Source: CAZKWG01 sp964615375
Lineage (GTDB): Bacteria > Myxococcota_A > UBA796 > CAZKWG01
DNA length: 12,651 nt
Assembly: GCA_964615375.1 (NCBI GenBank)
Contig: CAZTOW010000096.1
Coordinates: 1-12,651 of the forward strand
Direction: 5' to 3'
The position numbers and the translations under genes are program-made. The notes below the pieces were generated by a model that saw only the letters and a list, made by a program, of their open reading frames with translations, was not told where the DNA came from and made no database searches. Of the stretch, positions 1 to 6,001 are shown one piece after another (the first letter of the stretch is position 1; each line of letters opens with the position of its first letter).

Positions 1-403
1 CCCCGTTCCAATCGATCCATCAATCCACAGTCAGGTTCACGCTGGACCAGTACAGGAGGATATTCCCCCGGCCCGGCGCAGAGCGAACCTGCTTCGATTC
101 GATTGTACTCGAAGTTCCGCCAGGAGTGGAGGACGCCCGTCAAACGGGCCGCCCGCTCCTGGGAGAGCGCCTCGAGCTGAGACCGGGTGGCGCTGCCGCG
201 CGCCGATGACCGTCTCGCAGGCTAAAGATGGCATGTTCGGTTCAGCCGGGATAGATTAAGCTGGGGGTGTTTACATTTTCTTGACAGGATTTCATGTAGT
301 TTTCTCCCTATGCGCTTGCGCCTTCCTGGGCTGCCTGGGATAATGGGTCTTTTATACGATCGAGCCTCTTTAAGGATGTATGAATCCTGTGAGAGGCTGG
401 CGC
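1..403. other. Left-edge region without a confident gene
   Basis: No convincing complete gene is seen here. On the plus strand the frame starting at base 1 stays open to a TGA at 178-180 (59 codons, ending in a basic stretch KFRQEWRTPVKRAARSW). It could be the 3' end of a gene entering from the left, but I do not recognise it and it has no family motif. From about 230 to 400 the DNA becomes distinctly AT-richer than the neighbouring genes, as expected for non-coding DNA. This part contains a TTGACA (281-286) and a TTGCGC-17 bp-GATAAT arrangement (316-344) on the plus strand, and a stem-loop next to the HU-like gene (363-398, listed separately). Confidence 0.5.
363..398 (-). terminator. Nested stem-loop just past the HU-like gene
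   Basis: Read on the minus strand, AGCCTCT and AGAGGCT form a perfect 7-bp outer stem. A symmetric 3x3 internal loop follows, then a 5-bp inner stem (AGGAT/ATCCT) with a 6-nt loop. The structure begins 5 bases beyond the TGA of the HU-like gene (404-406), which is where a transcript end or a 3'-stabilising hairpin would sit. No run of T follows on either strand, so it is not a classical intrinsic terminator. It may instead block 3' exonucleases or cooperate with Rho. The pairing is seen directly; the function is inferred. Confidence 0.42.
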
Positions 404-967
404 TCACCGATCGGCGGCTCTTGGGGCATCCCTCCAGCGGTGCAGCGCGACCCGGAGGAGATGGTCCCCCTCCGCCCGGACCTGGGCGGGGACCCCGGTG
501 TTCCAGGTCTCCACGACGCGCTCCCAGACCGGCCCGAAGGCCACCGCGCAGATGGAGGCCACCATGGGCAGGGGGGTGGACGCGCTCAGCGTGGGCACCT
601 GCGCGCGGTGGTACAGCTCGAGGTCGCCCACCAGCGCCTCGGCGAGGCGCCAGGCCGACTGGTGCCTTGGGTCCCGCCAACGTTGCGGGCTGCGGGCCAG
701 CAGCGCGGTGCGCAGCGCGTCGGCGGGGCGGAAGCGGGGCACCCAGCGCCCGTCCAGGGTCACCTTGCGCTGGTCGGAGACGGAGCGGAGGGCGCGCGGC
801 TCCAGCCAGCGCGCGCTCATGGTGCCGAGCCCGCGGAGCTGCACGTCCTCGCCCGCGGCGGCCTGCTCCAGGAGGATCTGTAGGAGCGCGCCGACGGCCT
901 GTTGGACCTCTCTACGAGGTAGACCTGTCCGTTCCGAGACCGCCATGATGAGCTCGGTCGTGTTCAT
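404..967 (-). CDS. HU-family DNA-binding protein with helical C-terminal extension
   Basis: The N-terminal ~92 residues match the HU/IHF fold. They start MNTTELI.AVSERTGL, then carry the AV..LL...LE helix, the turn QLRGLGTM (43-50, canonical GFGTF) and VPRFRPADALRTAL (76-89, canonical VPKFKPGKAL). The DNA-clasping arm (about 52-75) is atypical, because the usual RNP tip with its intercalating proline is replaced by RSVSDQRK. Ordinary HU ends near residue 90, but this protein continues to 187. The extension (100-178) reads DPRH..A.RLA..LV.D..LYH, then VWERVV...VPAQVR...D.LL. It resembles a small helical domain that I recall in many myxobacterial and acidobacterial proteins. The ATG at 967 follows GGAGGGGGAG and lies 18 bp after the MglA-like stop, so the two genes are probably co-transcribed. 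HU proteins bend DNA in the nucleoid; the role of this extended form is unknown. Confidence 0.85.
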   Translation of the reverse strand: MNTTELIMAVSERTGLPRREVQQAVGALLQILLEQAAAGEDVQLRGLGTMSARWLEPRALRSVSDQRKVTLDGRWVPRFRPADALRTALLARSPQRWRDPRHQSAWRLAEALVGDLELYHRAQVPTLSASTPLPMVASICAVAFGPVWERVVETWNTGVPAQVRAEGDHLLRVALHRWRDAPRAADR

Positions 968-985
968 CTTCTCCCCCTCCAGGCT

Positions 986-1591
986 TCAGGCGTGTTTACG
1001 CTCGCTCGCGGTGTTCGTCCTCAGGGTCTCCAGCACCAGGCGCATCAGCGCCGACTGGGTCTCCCACACGCCCTCCCCACGCCCCGCGATGGCCGTCAGC
1101 GAAGGCGCGCGCTCGGGGTTCAGGGTCCGCTCGAGGACGTCCACGGGGATGACGCGCCGCAGGTCGCGCTTGTTCCACTGGTAGACGTGGGGGGTACGCT
1201 CGAGGCAGCGCCCCATCAGGGCCAGGCTGCCTACGAGGTCACCGCGGGCGATCAGGTTGGCTCCTTCACGGTCCTCGGCGCTGTCGGCCACGAAGACCAC
1301 ACCGTCGGCGTTCTCCAGCACGGCCCGGCGGGTCGCGTGGTAGAAAGCCTGACCGGGGACCGTGAAGAAGTCGACCTTGATCTTGAAGCCGGCCAGCTGC
1401 CCCGCCACCAGCGGGAAGTAGTCGAAGAAGAGCGTGCGCTCGCTCTCCGTGTCGAGCTGGATGAGCGGGCCGCGCTGGGTGCGAGGGCAGCGTTGGTAGA
1501 GCTGCTCCAGGTTCGTCGTCTTTCCCGAGAGACCTGCGCCGTAGTACACGATCTTGAGACATATCTCCCGGTTCTGCGTAGAGATTCGCAT
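986..1591 (-). CDS. MglA-like Ras-superfamily small GTPase
   Basis: A 201-residue cytoplasmic GTPase very similar to myxobacterial MglA (195 residues), the polarity switch of gliding motility. Visible motifs are the P-loop GAGLSGKT (18-25; MglA has GPGLCGKT), the switch-I stretch TESERTLFFD (48-57), the switch-II TVPGQ (77-81, in place of Ras DxxG) with FYHATRR after it, VVFVADS (98-104) and the guanine-specificity NKRD (140-143). The start chosen is ATG 1591. It is preceded by GGGAG at proper spacing and gives the MglA N-terminus (REI.LKIVYYG). A longer frame from 1666 would add 25 unrelated residues. The gene leads a two-gene unit with the HU-like gene. No roadblock-domain MglB partner is in the window, so a paralogue with another role is as likely as true MglA. 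Confidence 0.9.
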   Translation of the reverse strand: MRISTQNREICLKIVYYGAGLSGKTTNLEQLYQRCPRTQRGPLIQLDTESERTLFFDYFPLVAGQLAGFKIKVDFFTVPGQAFYHATRRAVLENADGVVFVADSAEDREGANLIARGDLVGSLALMGRCLERTPHVYQWNKRDLRRVIPVDVLERTLNPERAPSLTAIAGRGEGVWETQSALMRLVLETLRTNTASERKHA

Positions 1592-1628
1592 GCCGGACTC
1601 CCAAATGAAGCGCTTGGTGGATAAGGTT

Positions 1629-1658
1629 TGTATATGGTTTGGGTTGGATGTGAGCCAA
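1629..1658 (-). promoter_or_regulatory. Weak promoter candidate for the MglA-like/HU-like unit
   Basis: On the minus strand TTGGCT (1658-1653) is followed after 18 bp by TATACA (1634-1629), about 38 bp upstream of the ATG at 1591. Each box matches the sigma70 consensus at four of six positions. The location suits the unit, but the match is modest. Confidence 0.25.
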
Positions 1659-1731
1659 GGATTCATTCGATGGCCCGAGGTCGAGTTCAGACCGTTCGAG
1701 GACGATGATCAGGAGATGCTCCCTAAGAGTG

Positions 1732-1835
1732 TGTCACCGGAGCTCGAGATGGGGGATATGGGATCGGTGTCTTGACAATTTATTGACACATGACATAATC
1801 GCCGATCTAGTTATTTTTTCTGACACTTTCTGTCA
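1732..1835. promoter_or_regulatory. Cluster of TGACA/TGTCA pentamers, possible operators
   Basis: TGTCA occurs at 1732-1736 and 1831-1835. TGACA occurs at 1773-1777, 1784-1788, 1791-1795 and 1821-1825. Two sites form a perfect inverted repeat with a 5-bp spacer (TGACA-CTTTC-TGTCA, 1821-1835) just downstream of the predicted transcription start. Two others are direct repeats overlapping the promoter spacer and -10 (1784-1795). TGTCTTGACA (1768-1777) is also a short palindrome over the -35. This placement would suit a repressor, but no regulator gene is adjacent and I cannot assign a family. Confidence 0.4.
1772..1799 (+). promoter_or_regulatory. Sigma70-like promoter for the rlmI-type gene
   Basis: A perfect TTGACA (1772-1777) is followed after 16 bp by CATAAT (1794-1799, five of six consensus bases). 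Transcription would begin near 1806, giving a leader of about 117 nt before the GTG at 1923. A second TTGACA at 1783-1788 has no equally good -10. The promoter would serve the methyltransferase gene and probably the aspartoacylase-family gene after it. Confidence 0.55.
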
Positions 1836-1922
1836 CATGATCCCAAGCACCGTCCGAGGCTCGCTCTCGCGGCCCTCTCGCTCGCTTGAGTTCAAAGTCT
1901 TTACGAGGTAGAAAACAAGATC

Positions 1923-3158
1923 GTGTCGAGATCGCCAATCGATCAAGTAGGGGATCGTCCCCTTTCAACTCCCAGCGTGGTGGTCGTCAACGCCTACTCG
2001 GAGACCTGGCTGGGGCGTGGCTTCCCCTGGGTGTACCGCGCGGAGGTCGTTCGCGCGCCCGCCGGCCTGCGCCCAGGGGCCGAGGTGCTGCTGCGCGGGG
2101 AGAAGGGGCAGCCTCTGGGCGTCGGCGTGTGGGACGCGGGCCACGTCGCCGTGCGCCGCTATCGGGAGGACGAGGGGCCGGTGGACGCCGCGCTGCTGGC
2201 GGGACGGCTGGGCGCGGCCCTGGCCCGGAGGCCAACCCCTGGCGACACGACCGCCTTTCGCTGGCTGCACGGCGAGAACGACGACACGCCGGGCCTGCGT
2301 CTGGACGTCTGGGGGGACGAGCTCACGCTGACCCTGGACGCGCCCGGCCTCCTGCGGGTCGCCGGGCCGCTCCTGGAGCAGGCGCGCCGGCTCTGGCCCT
2401 GGTCGGAGCGCCCGCTGGCCGCGATCTGGCAGACCTGGAGGCCCGCGCAGGGCGAGGAGCAGGCGGTCGAGCGCGCCCCCCGCGGGCTCGTCTGGGGAGA
2501 GGATCGGGGCGAGGAGGTCGAGGTCCAGGAGCTGGGGCTCCGCTACCGGGTGCGCCCGCGCGAGGGCTTCGACGCGGGCCTGTACGCCGACATGCGCGAG
2601 GTCCGGGCCTGGATGGCGCCCCACTGGCGGGGGCGCCGCGTGCTCAACACCTTCGCCTTCACCGGGGCGTTCACCGTCTCCGCCGCGGCGCACGGGGCGC
2701 GCGAGGTGCTGAGCGTGGATCTGGCCGCCAGCGTGCTGGAGCGCCTGGCGGCGAACCTGCGCCTGAACGGGATCGACCCCGACCTCCACCCGCGCTGGGA
2801 CATGGACGTGTTCAAGGCGCTGGATCGGCTGAGACGAAAGGAGGAGCGCTTCGACGTCGTGATCGCCGATCCTCCCTCCTTCGCCCGCGGACCCGACGGC
2901 CCCTGGTCCGCGAGCCGGGACTTCCCGCGCCTGGTCGCCGCCTGTCTGCGGGTGCTGCGGCCGGGGGGATGGCTGGTCGCCGCCACCAACAACGGCACGG
3001 TCTCGCCCAAGAGCTTCCAGGAGCAGATCCAGGAGGGCGCGCTCCGCGCCGGACGGCGCCTGCGCCTGCTCCACCAGGGGAGCCCGCCCGTGGACTTCCC
3101 GGCCGCCCTGGCCTTCCCCGAGTCCCGCTACCTCAAGTGCTGGGTGCTGGAGGCCTGA
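1923..3158 (+). CDS. rlmI: RlmI-type class I SAM-dependent rRNA methyltransferase
   Basis: A 411-residue protein with the architecture of the RlmI/RlmK family (E. coli RlmI, 396 residues, makes 5-methylcytosine in 23S rRNA). It has an N-terminal PUA-like RNA-binding domain (about 19-95, starting VVVVNAYSETWLGRGFPWVYRAEV), a small middle domain (about 100-200) and a Rossmann methyltransferase domain. Seen there are a DMR before the domain (RlmI has DQR), the SAM-binding NTFAFTGAF (242-250), VDLAASVLE for the acidic ribose contact, the DPPSF motif (316-320) and a C-terminal RYLKCW. The GTG at 1923 was chosen because GAGG lies upstream at 1905-1908, although the 13-14 nt spacing is long; GTG 1977 has no ribosome-binding site. 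The exact rRNA target is not provable from sequence. It is followed 26 bp later by the aspartoacylase-family gene. Confidence 0.9.
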   Translation: MSRSPIDQVGDRPLSTPSVVVVNAYSETWLGRGFPWVYRAEVVRAPAGLRPGAEVLLRGEKGQPLGVGVWDAGHVAVRRYREDEGPVDAALLAGRLGAALARRPTPGDTTAFRWLHGENDDTPGLRLDVWGDELTLTLDAPGLLRVAGPLLEQARRLWPWSERPLAAIWQTWRPAQGEEQAVERAPRGLVWGEDRGEEVEVQELGLRYRVRPREGFDAGLYADMREVRAWMAPHWRGRRVLNTFAFTGAFTVSAAAHGAREVLSVDLAASVLERLAANLRLNGIDPDLHPRWDMDVFKALDRLRRKEERFDVVIADPPSFARGPDGPWSASRDFPRLVAACLRVLRPGGWLVAATNNGTVSPKSFQEQIQEGALRAGRRLRLLHQGSPPVDFPAALAFPESRYLKCWVLEA

Positions 3159-3184
3159 GGCCTCGGCGAGGATAAGGTCTCCCG

Positions 3185-4126
3185 ATGGTCACCCGGCGCA
3201 CCGAGCTCCGCCTCCCCAAGCCTGGCGGCGCGAACATCCCCGTCCTCGAGGTCCACAGCGGGCGGGACGGGCCGCTGGTGGTCGTCACCGCCAACCTGCA
3301 CGGGGACGAAGTGACGGGTGTGGGCGCCGTGCATGCGCTGGCGGCGACGCTGGGCGAGGCGCTGGTGCGGGGGAGGGTGCGCCTCTTCCCCAGCCTGAAC
3401 CCGGCCGGGCTGGCCCAGGGCACGCGCGGGCTCCCCGGGGAGGAGCTGGACCCCAACCGCTGCTTCCCCGGGGATCCGGCCGGGAGACCGGCGGCCCGGC
3501 ACGCGGCCTGCCTGTGGGAGGCCATCCTGCAGGGGCGCCCCGAGCTTGTCGTGGATCTGCACACGGATGGCGCGGAGGCGGTGCCCTACGCCCTGGTCGA
3601 CCGGGCGCTGCGCGGGCCCGCCGACCTGGAGGAGCGCTGCCTGCGGCTGGCCGCGGCCAGCGGGCTCCTGCTCGTGCGGGAGTACCCGGAGGAGGACTAC
3701 CTCCGCTACGGGCTCGATCAGAGCCTGGCGGGGGCGCTCGTCAACGCCGCGGGGGTGGCCGCCGTCACCCTGGAGGTGGGGCCACGCCGGTGGATCTCGC
3801 CGGAGGCCGCCGCGCATGCGGCCCAGGCGACGCTGCGCGTGCTGGCGGCCCTGGGGATGGCGCGGGTGAGCCTGCCGGCCGAGAGCGCCGAGCGATGGGT
3901 GCGAATTCAGGGGCCTCGCCCCTCGGCCGCCGGGGTCTTCGCCCCGCTCGCGCGGTCGGGGGCGCGGGTGAGGCGAGGGGAGGCGCTCGCGGAGGTGCGC
4001 TCACTCGGCGGGGACGTCCTCGACCGGCTCCTGGCCCCCTCCGACGGGCTCGTCCTGGCGCTCGCCGAACGGGCCTGGGCGGTGCCGGGGGCGTCGCTTG
4101 TCACCTTTGCTGTTCAGGACCGGTGA
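3185..4126 (+). CDS. Aspartoacylase/succinylglutamate desuccinylase-family zinc hydrolase
   Basis: A 313-residue enzyme of the AstE/AspA branch of the M14 metallopeptidase fold, which deacylates N-acyl amino acids. Zinc ligands are visible as H39-G-D-E42 (in NLHGDEVTG) and H126 (in DLHTD). Other family signatures are NPAGLAQGTR (72-81, R81 a likely substrate-carboxylate contact), DPNRCFPG (89-96) and a catalytic glutamate in TLEVG (E197). The last ~80 residues form a barrel-sandwich-like domain (GVFAPLARSGARVRRGE, then APSDGLVL). Length is normal for the family. ATG 3185 lies 6 nt after AAGGT and 26 bp after the methyltransferase stop, suggesting co-transcription. Its last 126 bp are also read on the opposite strand by the convergent membrane-protein gene. 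The substrate is unknown; a general deacylase or deacetylase is possible. Confidence 0.87.
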   Translation: MVTRRTELRLPKPGGANIPVLEVHSGRDGPLVVVTANLHGDEVTGVGAVHALAATLGEALVRGRVRLFPSLNPAGLAQGTRGLPGEELDPNRCFPGDPAGRPAARHAACLWEAILQGRPELVVDLHTDGAEAVPYALVDRALRGPADLEERCLRLAAASGLLLVREYPEEDYLRYGLDQSLAGALVNAAGVAAVTLEVGPRRWISPEAAAHAAQATLRVLAALGMARVSLPAESAERWVRIQGPRPSAAGVFAPLARSGARVRRGEALAEVRSLGGDVLDRLLAPSDGLVLALAERAWAVPGASLVTFAVQDR

Positions 4127-6001
4127 GCTCTCCGGCTGGTTGGGCGTGAGCGTGCCCGGCGCTCCCGGCACCTTCGGCGTCTTCGTCTCCATCTCGCGCG
4201 AGTAGGAGAAGGTGCGCGGCGGACGGTCGGGGAGCTGGACGGCCTTCTTGATGGGGGAGATGCGCCAGGCGGCGGTGGCCCCGCGCGGGACGTCCGACTG
4301 CCCCCAGAGCGTGAAGAAGATCTCGTTGAAAACCCGGATCATCTCGGCGCGGTAGAAGCCGCTGAAGGCCATCGGGTCCACCATCGCCCAGACGAAGCCG
4401 TCCTCGCGCAGGGCCGCGATGTCCTCCGGCTGGATGATCTGGCCGCCCGGCCCGCCCTCGCTGGCCGCCGCGAGGGCCGCGAGCAGCCTGTTATGTCGGA
4501 TATAAGCCTCATATCCAGGTGGACGGTGCCCCTCGAGGTGCGCGCCGAGGCCGGACAGGATGGGCTGGTTGTGGAAGACCTGGAACCACAGCAGGTAGCG
4601 GCTGGAGGGGTCGTTGCCCAGCACGGGCACGGTGAGGATGGGCCCGTTGAGCCGGCTGTAGACGGCGATGGTCACGGGGCGGCCCGGCTCGGCGAAGGGC
4701 GGCATGTAGGTGTTGCGGTACCAGGCGTCCCAGCCGAGCCCGGCGACCGTGAGCGCGAGGAGGACGGGGACCAGCGGGCGCGCCCGGCGGGCGAGCAGCT
4801 CGCGCAGGCGGTCCAGGTGCAGGGCGGCCAGCACGCAGAGCCCGATCCAGCAGAGGATGGCGAAGCGCTCGGGCCACCAGAGGCGCGAGACCAGCGGCGT
4901 CCAGTCGTAGAGGTAGAGGTAGGGGAGCTTCCAAGGGTGGGGCTGCCCCGCCTGATCCCGGGCGTAGGGCCCGAGCGCCAGCACCCAGCCGAGCACGGCC
5001 ATCCCGATCCACGGCGCCCGCCCCGGCTGCCGCAGCACCAGCCCCCCGAGGCCCAGCACCAGCAGCGCCAGCGCGATCCGGTGGTCGTCGGGCGGGCTCG
5101 TCGAGCCCATCAGCGGGAAGCCCGGCCAGAGGCTCTGGTTGATCGCCATGTTCAGGCCGAACTGGTCTCGCCCGTAGACCCCGTAGTCGAAGAGGGCCGT
5201 GTCCATCGGGCGCTGCACGCCCGGGAGCCCGTCGTAGGCGCGCAGCAGCGAGAGCACGAAGGGCCCGCTGAGCAGCGTGGTGGTCAGCGCCGCCAGCCCG
5301 AGCGCCCGCAGCCGCGCCCGGTCCAGGCGGCGGATCTCGGCGAGGAAGAGCGGGACCGCGCCAAAGACGAGGAAGAGCCCATAATACCAGTAGCCCAGGA
5401 AGGTCAGCGCCGTCCAAGCCCCCGCGCCCACCGCCTGGCGCGGGCTGAGCTGGCCCCGCGAGAGCTGGTAGAGCCGGAGGGTGGCGATGAGCAGCGGCCC
5501 CAGGAGCACCTGGGAGAGCCGCCCCTCGTAGAGCTCCATGGATACATAGGTGGACAGCTCCAGCCCGAGGCCCGCGACCAGGGCTCCCCAGGGGCTCGCC
5601 CCCGCGCCGCGCGCGAGGCGGTCCATGGCCAGGGCCGAGCTGGCGAGCGCGAGGACCGCCGCGGCGTTGTAGCCCGTGATCGGCCCGAAGAGGATGAAGA
5701 GCGGGGCGGCCAGCAGCGCGTCGAGGATGTTGTACTGGGCGACCGCGGAGATGCCCACCGGGTAGAAATTCCAGGAGCCGTGGAAGGGGTTCAGGCCCTC
5801 CTGGAGCGCCCGGGCCACCCACCAGTAGGTCCACATCGTCCCGGTCCAGTCGGGCTGATCGCCGCCCCCGATCAGGGCCATGCGCGCGCGCCAGACCTCC
5901 CAGGTCGCGGCGACCGCCACCGCCAGATAGACCAGCCCTGGGATCAGCGCCGGGGCCAGCGCGCGGGCGAGCGCCGCCGCGCGCTCACGCGAGATCTGCA
6001 C
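4001..6001 (-). CDS. Polytopic GT-C-like membrane protein, second paralogue
   Basis: A 666-residue integral membrane protein. A first membrane helix (about 17-37) is followed at once by GGGDQPDWTGT (45-55), then GLNPFHGSWNFYPVG (69-83) and QYNILD. About ten further hydrophobic segments run to roughly residue 430, then a soluble domain with GPILTVPVLGNDP and GLGAHLEGHRPPGYEAYI. An acidic motif in the loop after helix 1 is the hallmark of GT-C glycosyltransferases using lipid-linked sugars, so D48 is a candidate catalytic residue; this is inference by analogy. It is clearly a tandem paralogue of the gene just upstream. The start is GTG 6001, directly abutting that gene's TAG, so translation is probably coupled. 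The last ~75 residues are charged and proline-rich, and the final 41 are encoded antisense to the aspartoacylase-family gene. No glycosyltransferase identity is proven. Confidence 0.85.
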   Translation of the reverse strand: MQISRERAAALARALAPALIPGLVYLAVAVAATWEVWRARMALIGGGDQPDWTGTMWTYWWVARALQEGLNPFHGSWNFYPVGISAVAQYNILDALLAAPLFILFGPITGYNAAAVLALASSALAMDRLARGAGASPWGALVAGLGLELSTYVSMELYEGRLSQVLLGPLLIATLRLYQLSRGQLSPRQAVGAGAWTALTFLGYWYYGLFLVFGAVPLFLAEIRRLDRARLRALGLAALTTTLLSGPFVLSLLRAYDGLPGVQRPMDTALFDYGVYGRDQFGLNMAINQSLWPGFPLMGSTSPPDDHRIALALLVLGLGGLVLRQPGRAPWIGMAVLGWVLALGPYARDQAGQPHPWKLPYLYLYDWTPLVSRLWWPERFAILCWIGLCVLAALHLDRLRELLARRARPLVPVLLALTVAGLGWDAWYRNTYMPPFAEPGRPVTIAVYSRLNGPILTVPVLGNDPSSRYLLWFQVFHNQPILSGLGAHLEGHRPPGYEAYIRHNRLLAALAAASEGGPGGQIIQPEDIAALREDGFVWAMVDPMAFSGFYRAEMIRVFNEIFFTLWGQSDVPRGATAAWRISPIKKAVQLPDRPPRTFSYSREMETKTPKVPGAPGTLTPNQPESSPVLNSKGDKRRPRHRPGPFGERQDEPVGGGQEPVEDVPAE

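Larger units (their letters stand above)
1592..1922. other. Divergent intergenic regulatory region
   Basis: This 331-bp stretch lies between the leftward MglA-like gene and the rightward methyltransferase gene. It is clearly AT-richer than the genes around it, and short frames in it lack ribosome-binding sites. It holds a strong sigma70-like promoter pointing right (1772-1799), six TGACA/TGTCA pentamers between 1732 and 1835, and a weaker leftward promoter candidate (1629-1658). The predicted rightward leader is about 115-120 nt. Confidence 0.7.

Noticed and set aside
37..234. 65-codon minus-strand frame at the left edge
   Set aside because: It has low-complexity composition, no ribosome-binding site and no motif, and overlaps another equally open frame on the plus strand.
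1592..1666. 25-residue N-terminal extension of the MglA-like GTPase
   Set aside because: It crosses the predicted promoter, has no similarity to MglA, and ATG 1591 has a good GGGAG site and the correct family N-terminus.
1590..1775. Possible 61-codon plus-strand small protein starting at the CATG shared with the MglA-like start
   Set aside because: The sequence looks mildly protein-like with an acidic end, but there is no ribosome-binding site, it occupies the divergent promoter region and it overlaps the leftward control signals.
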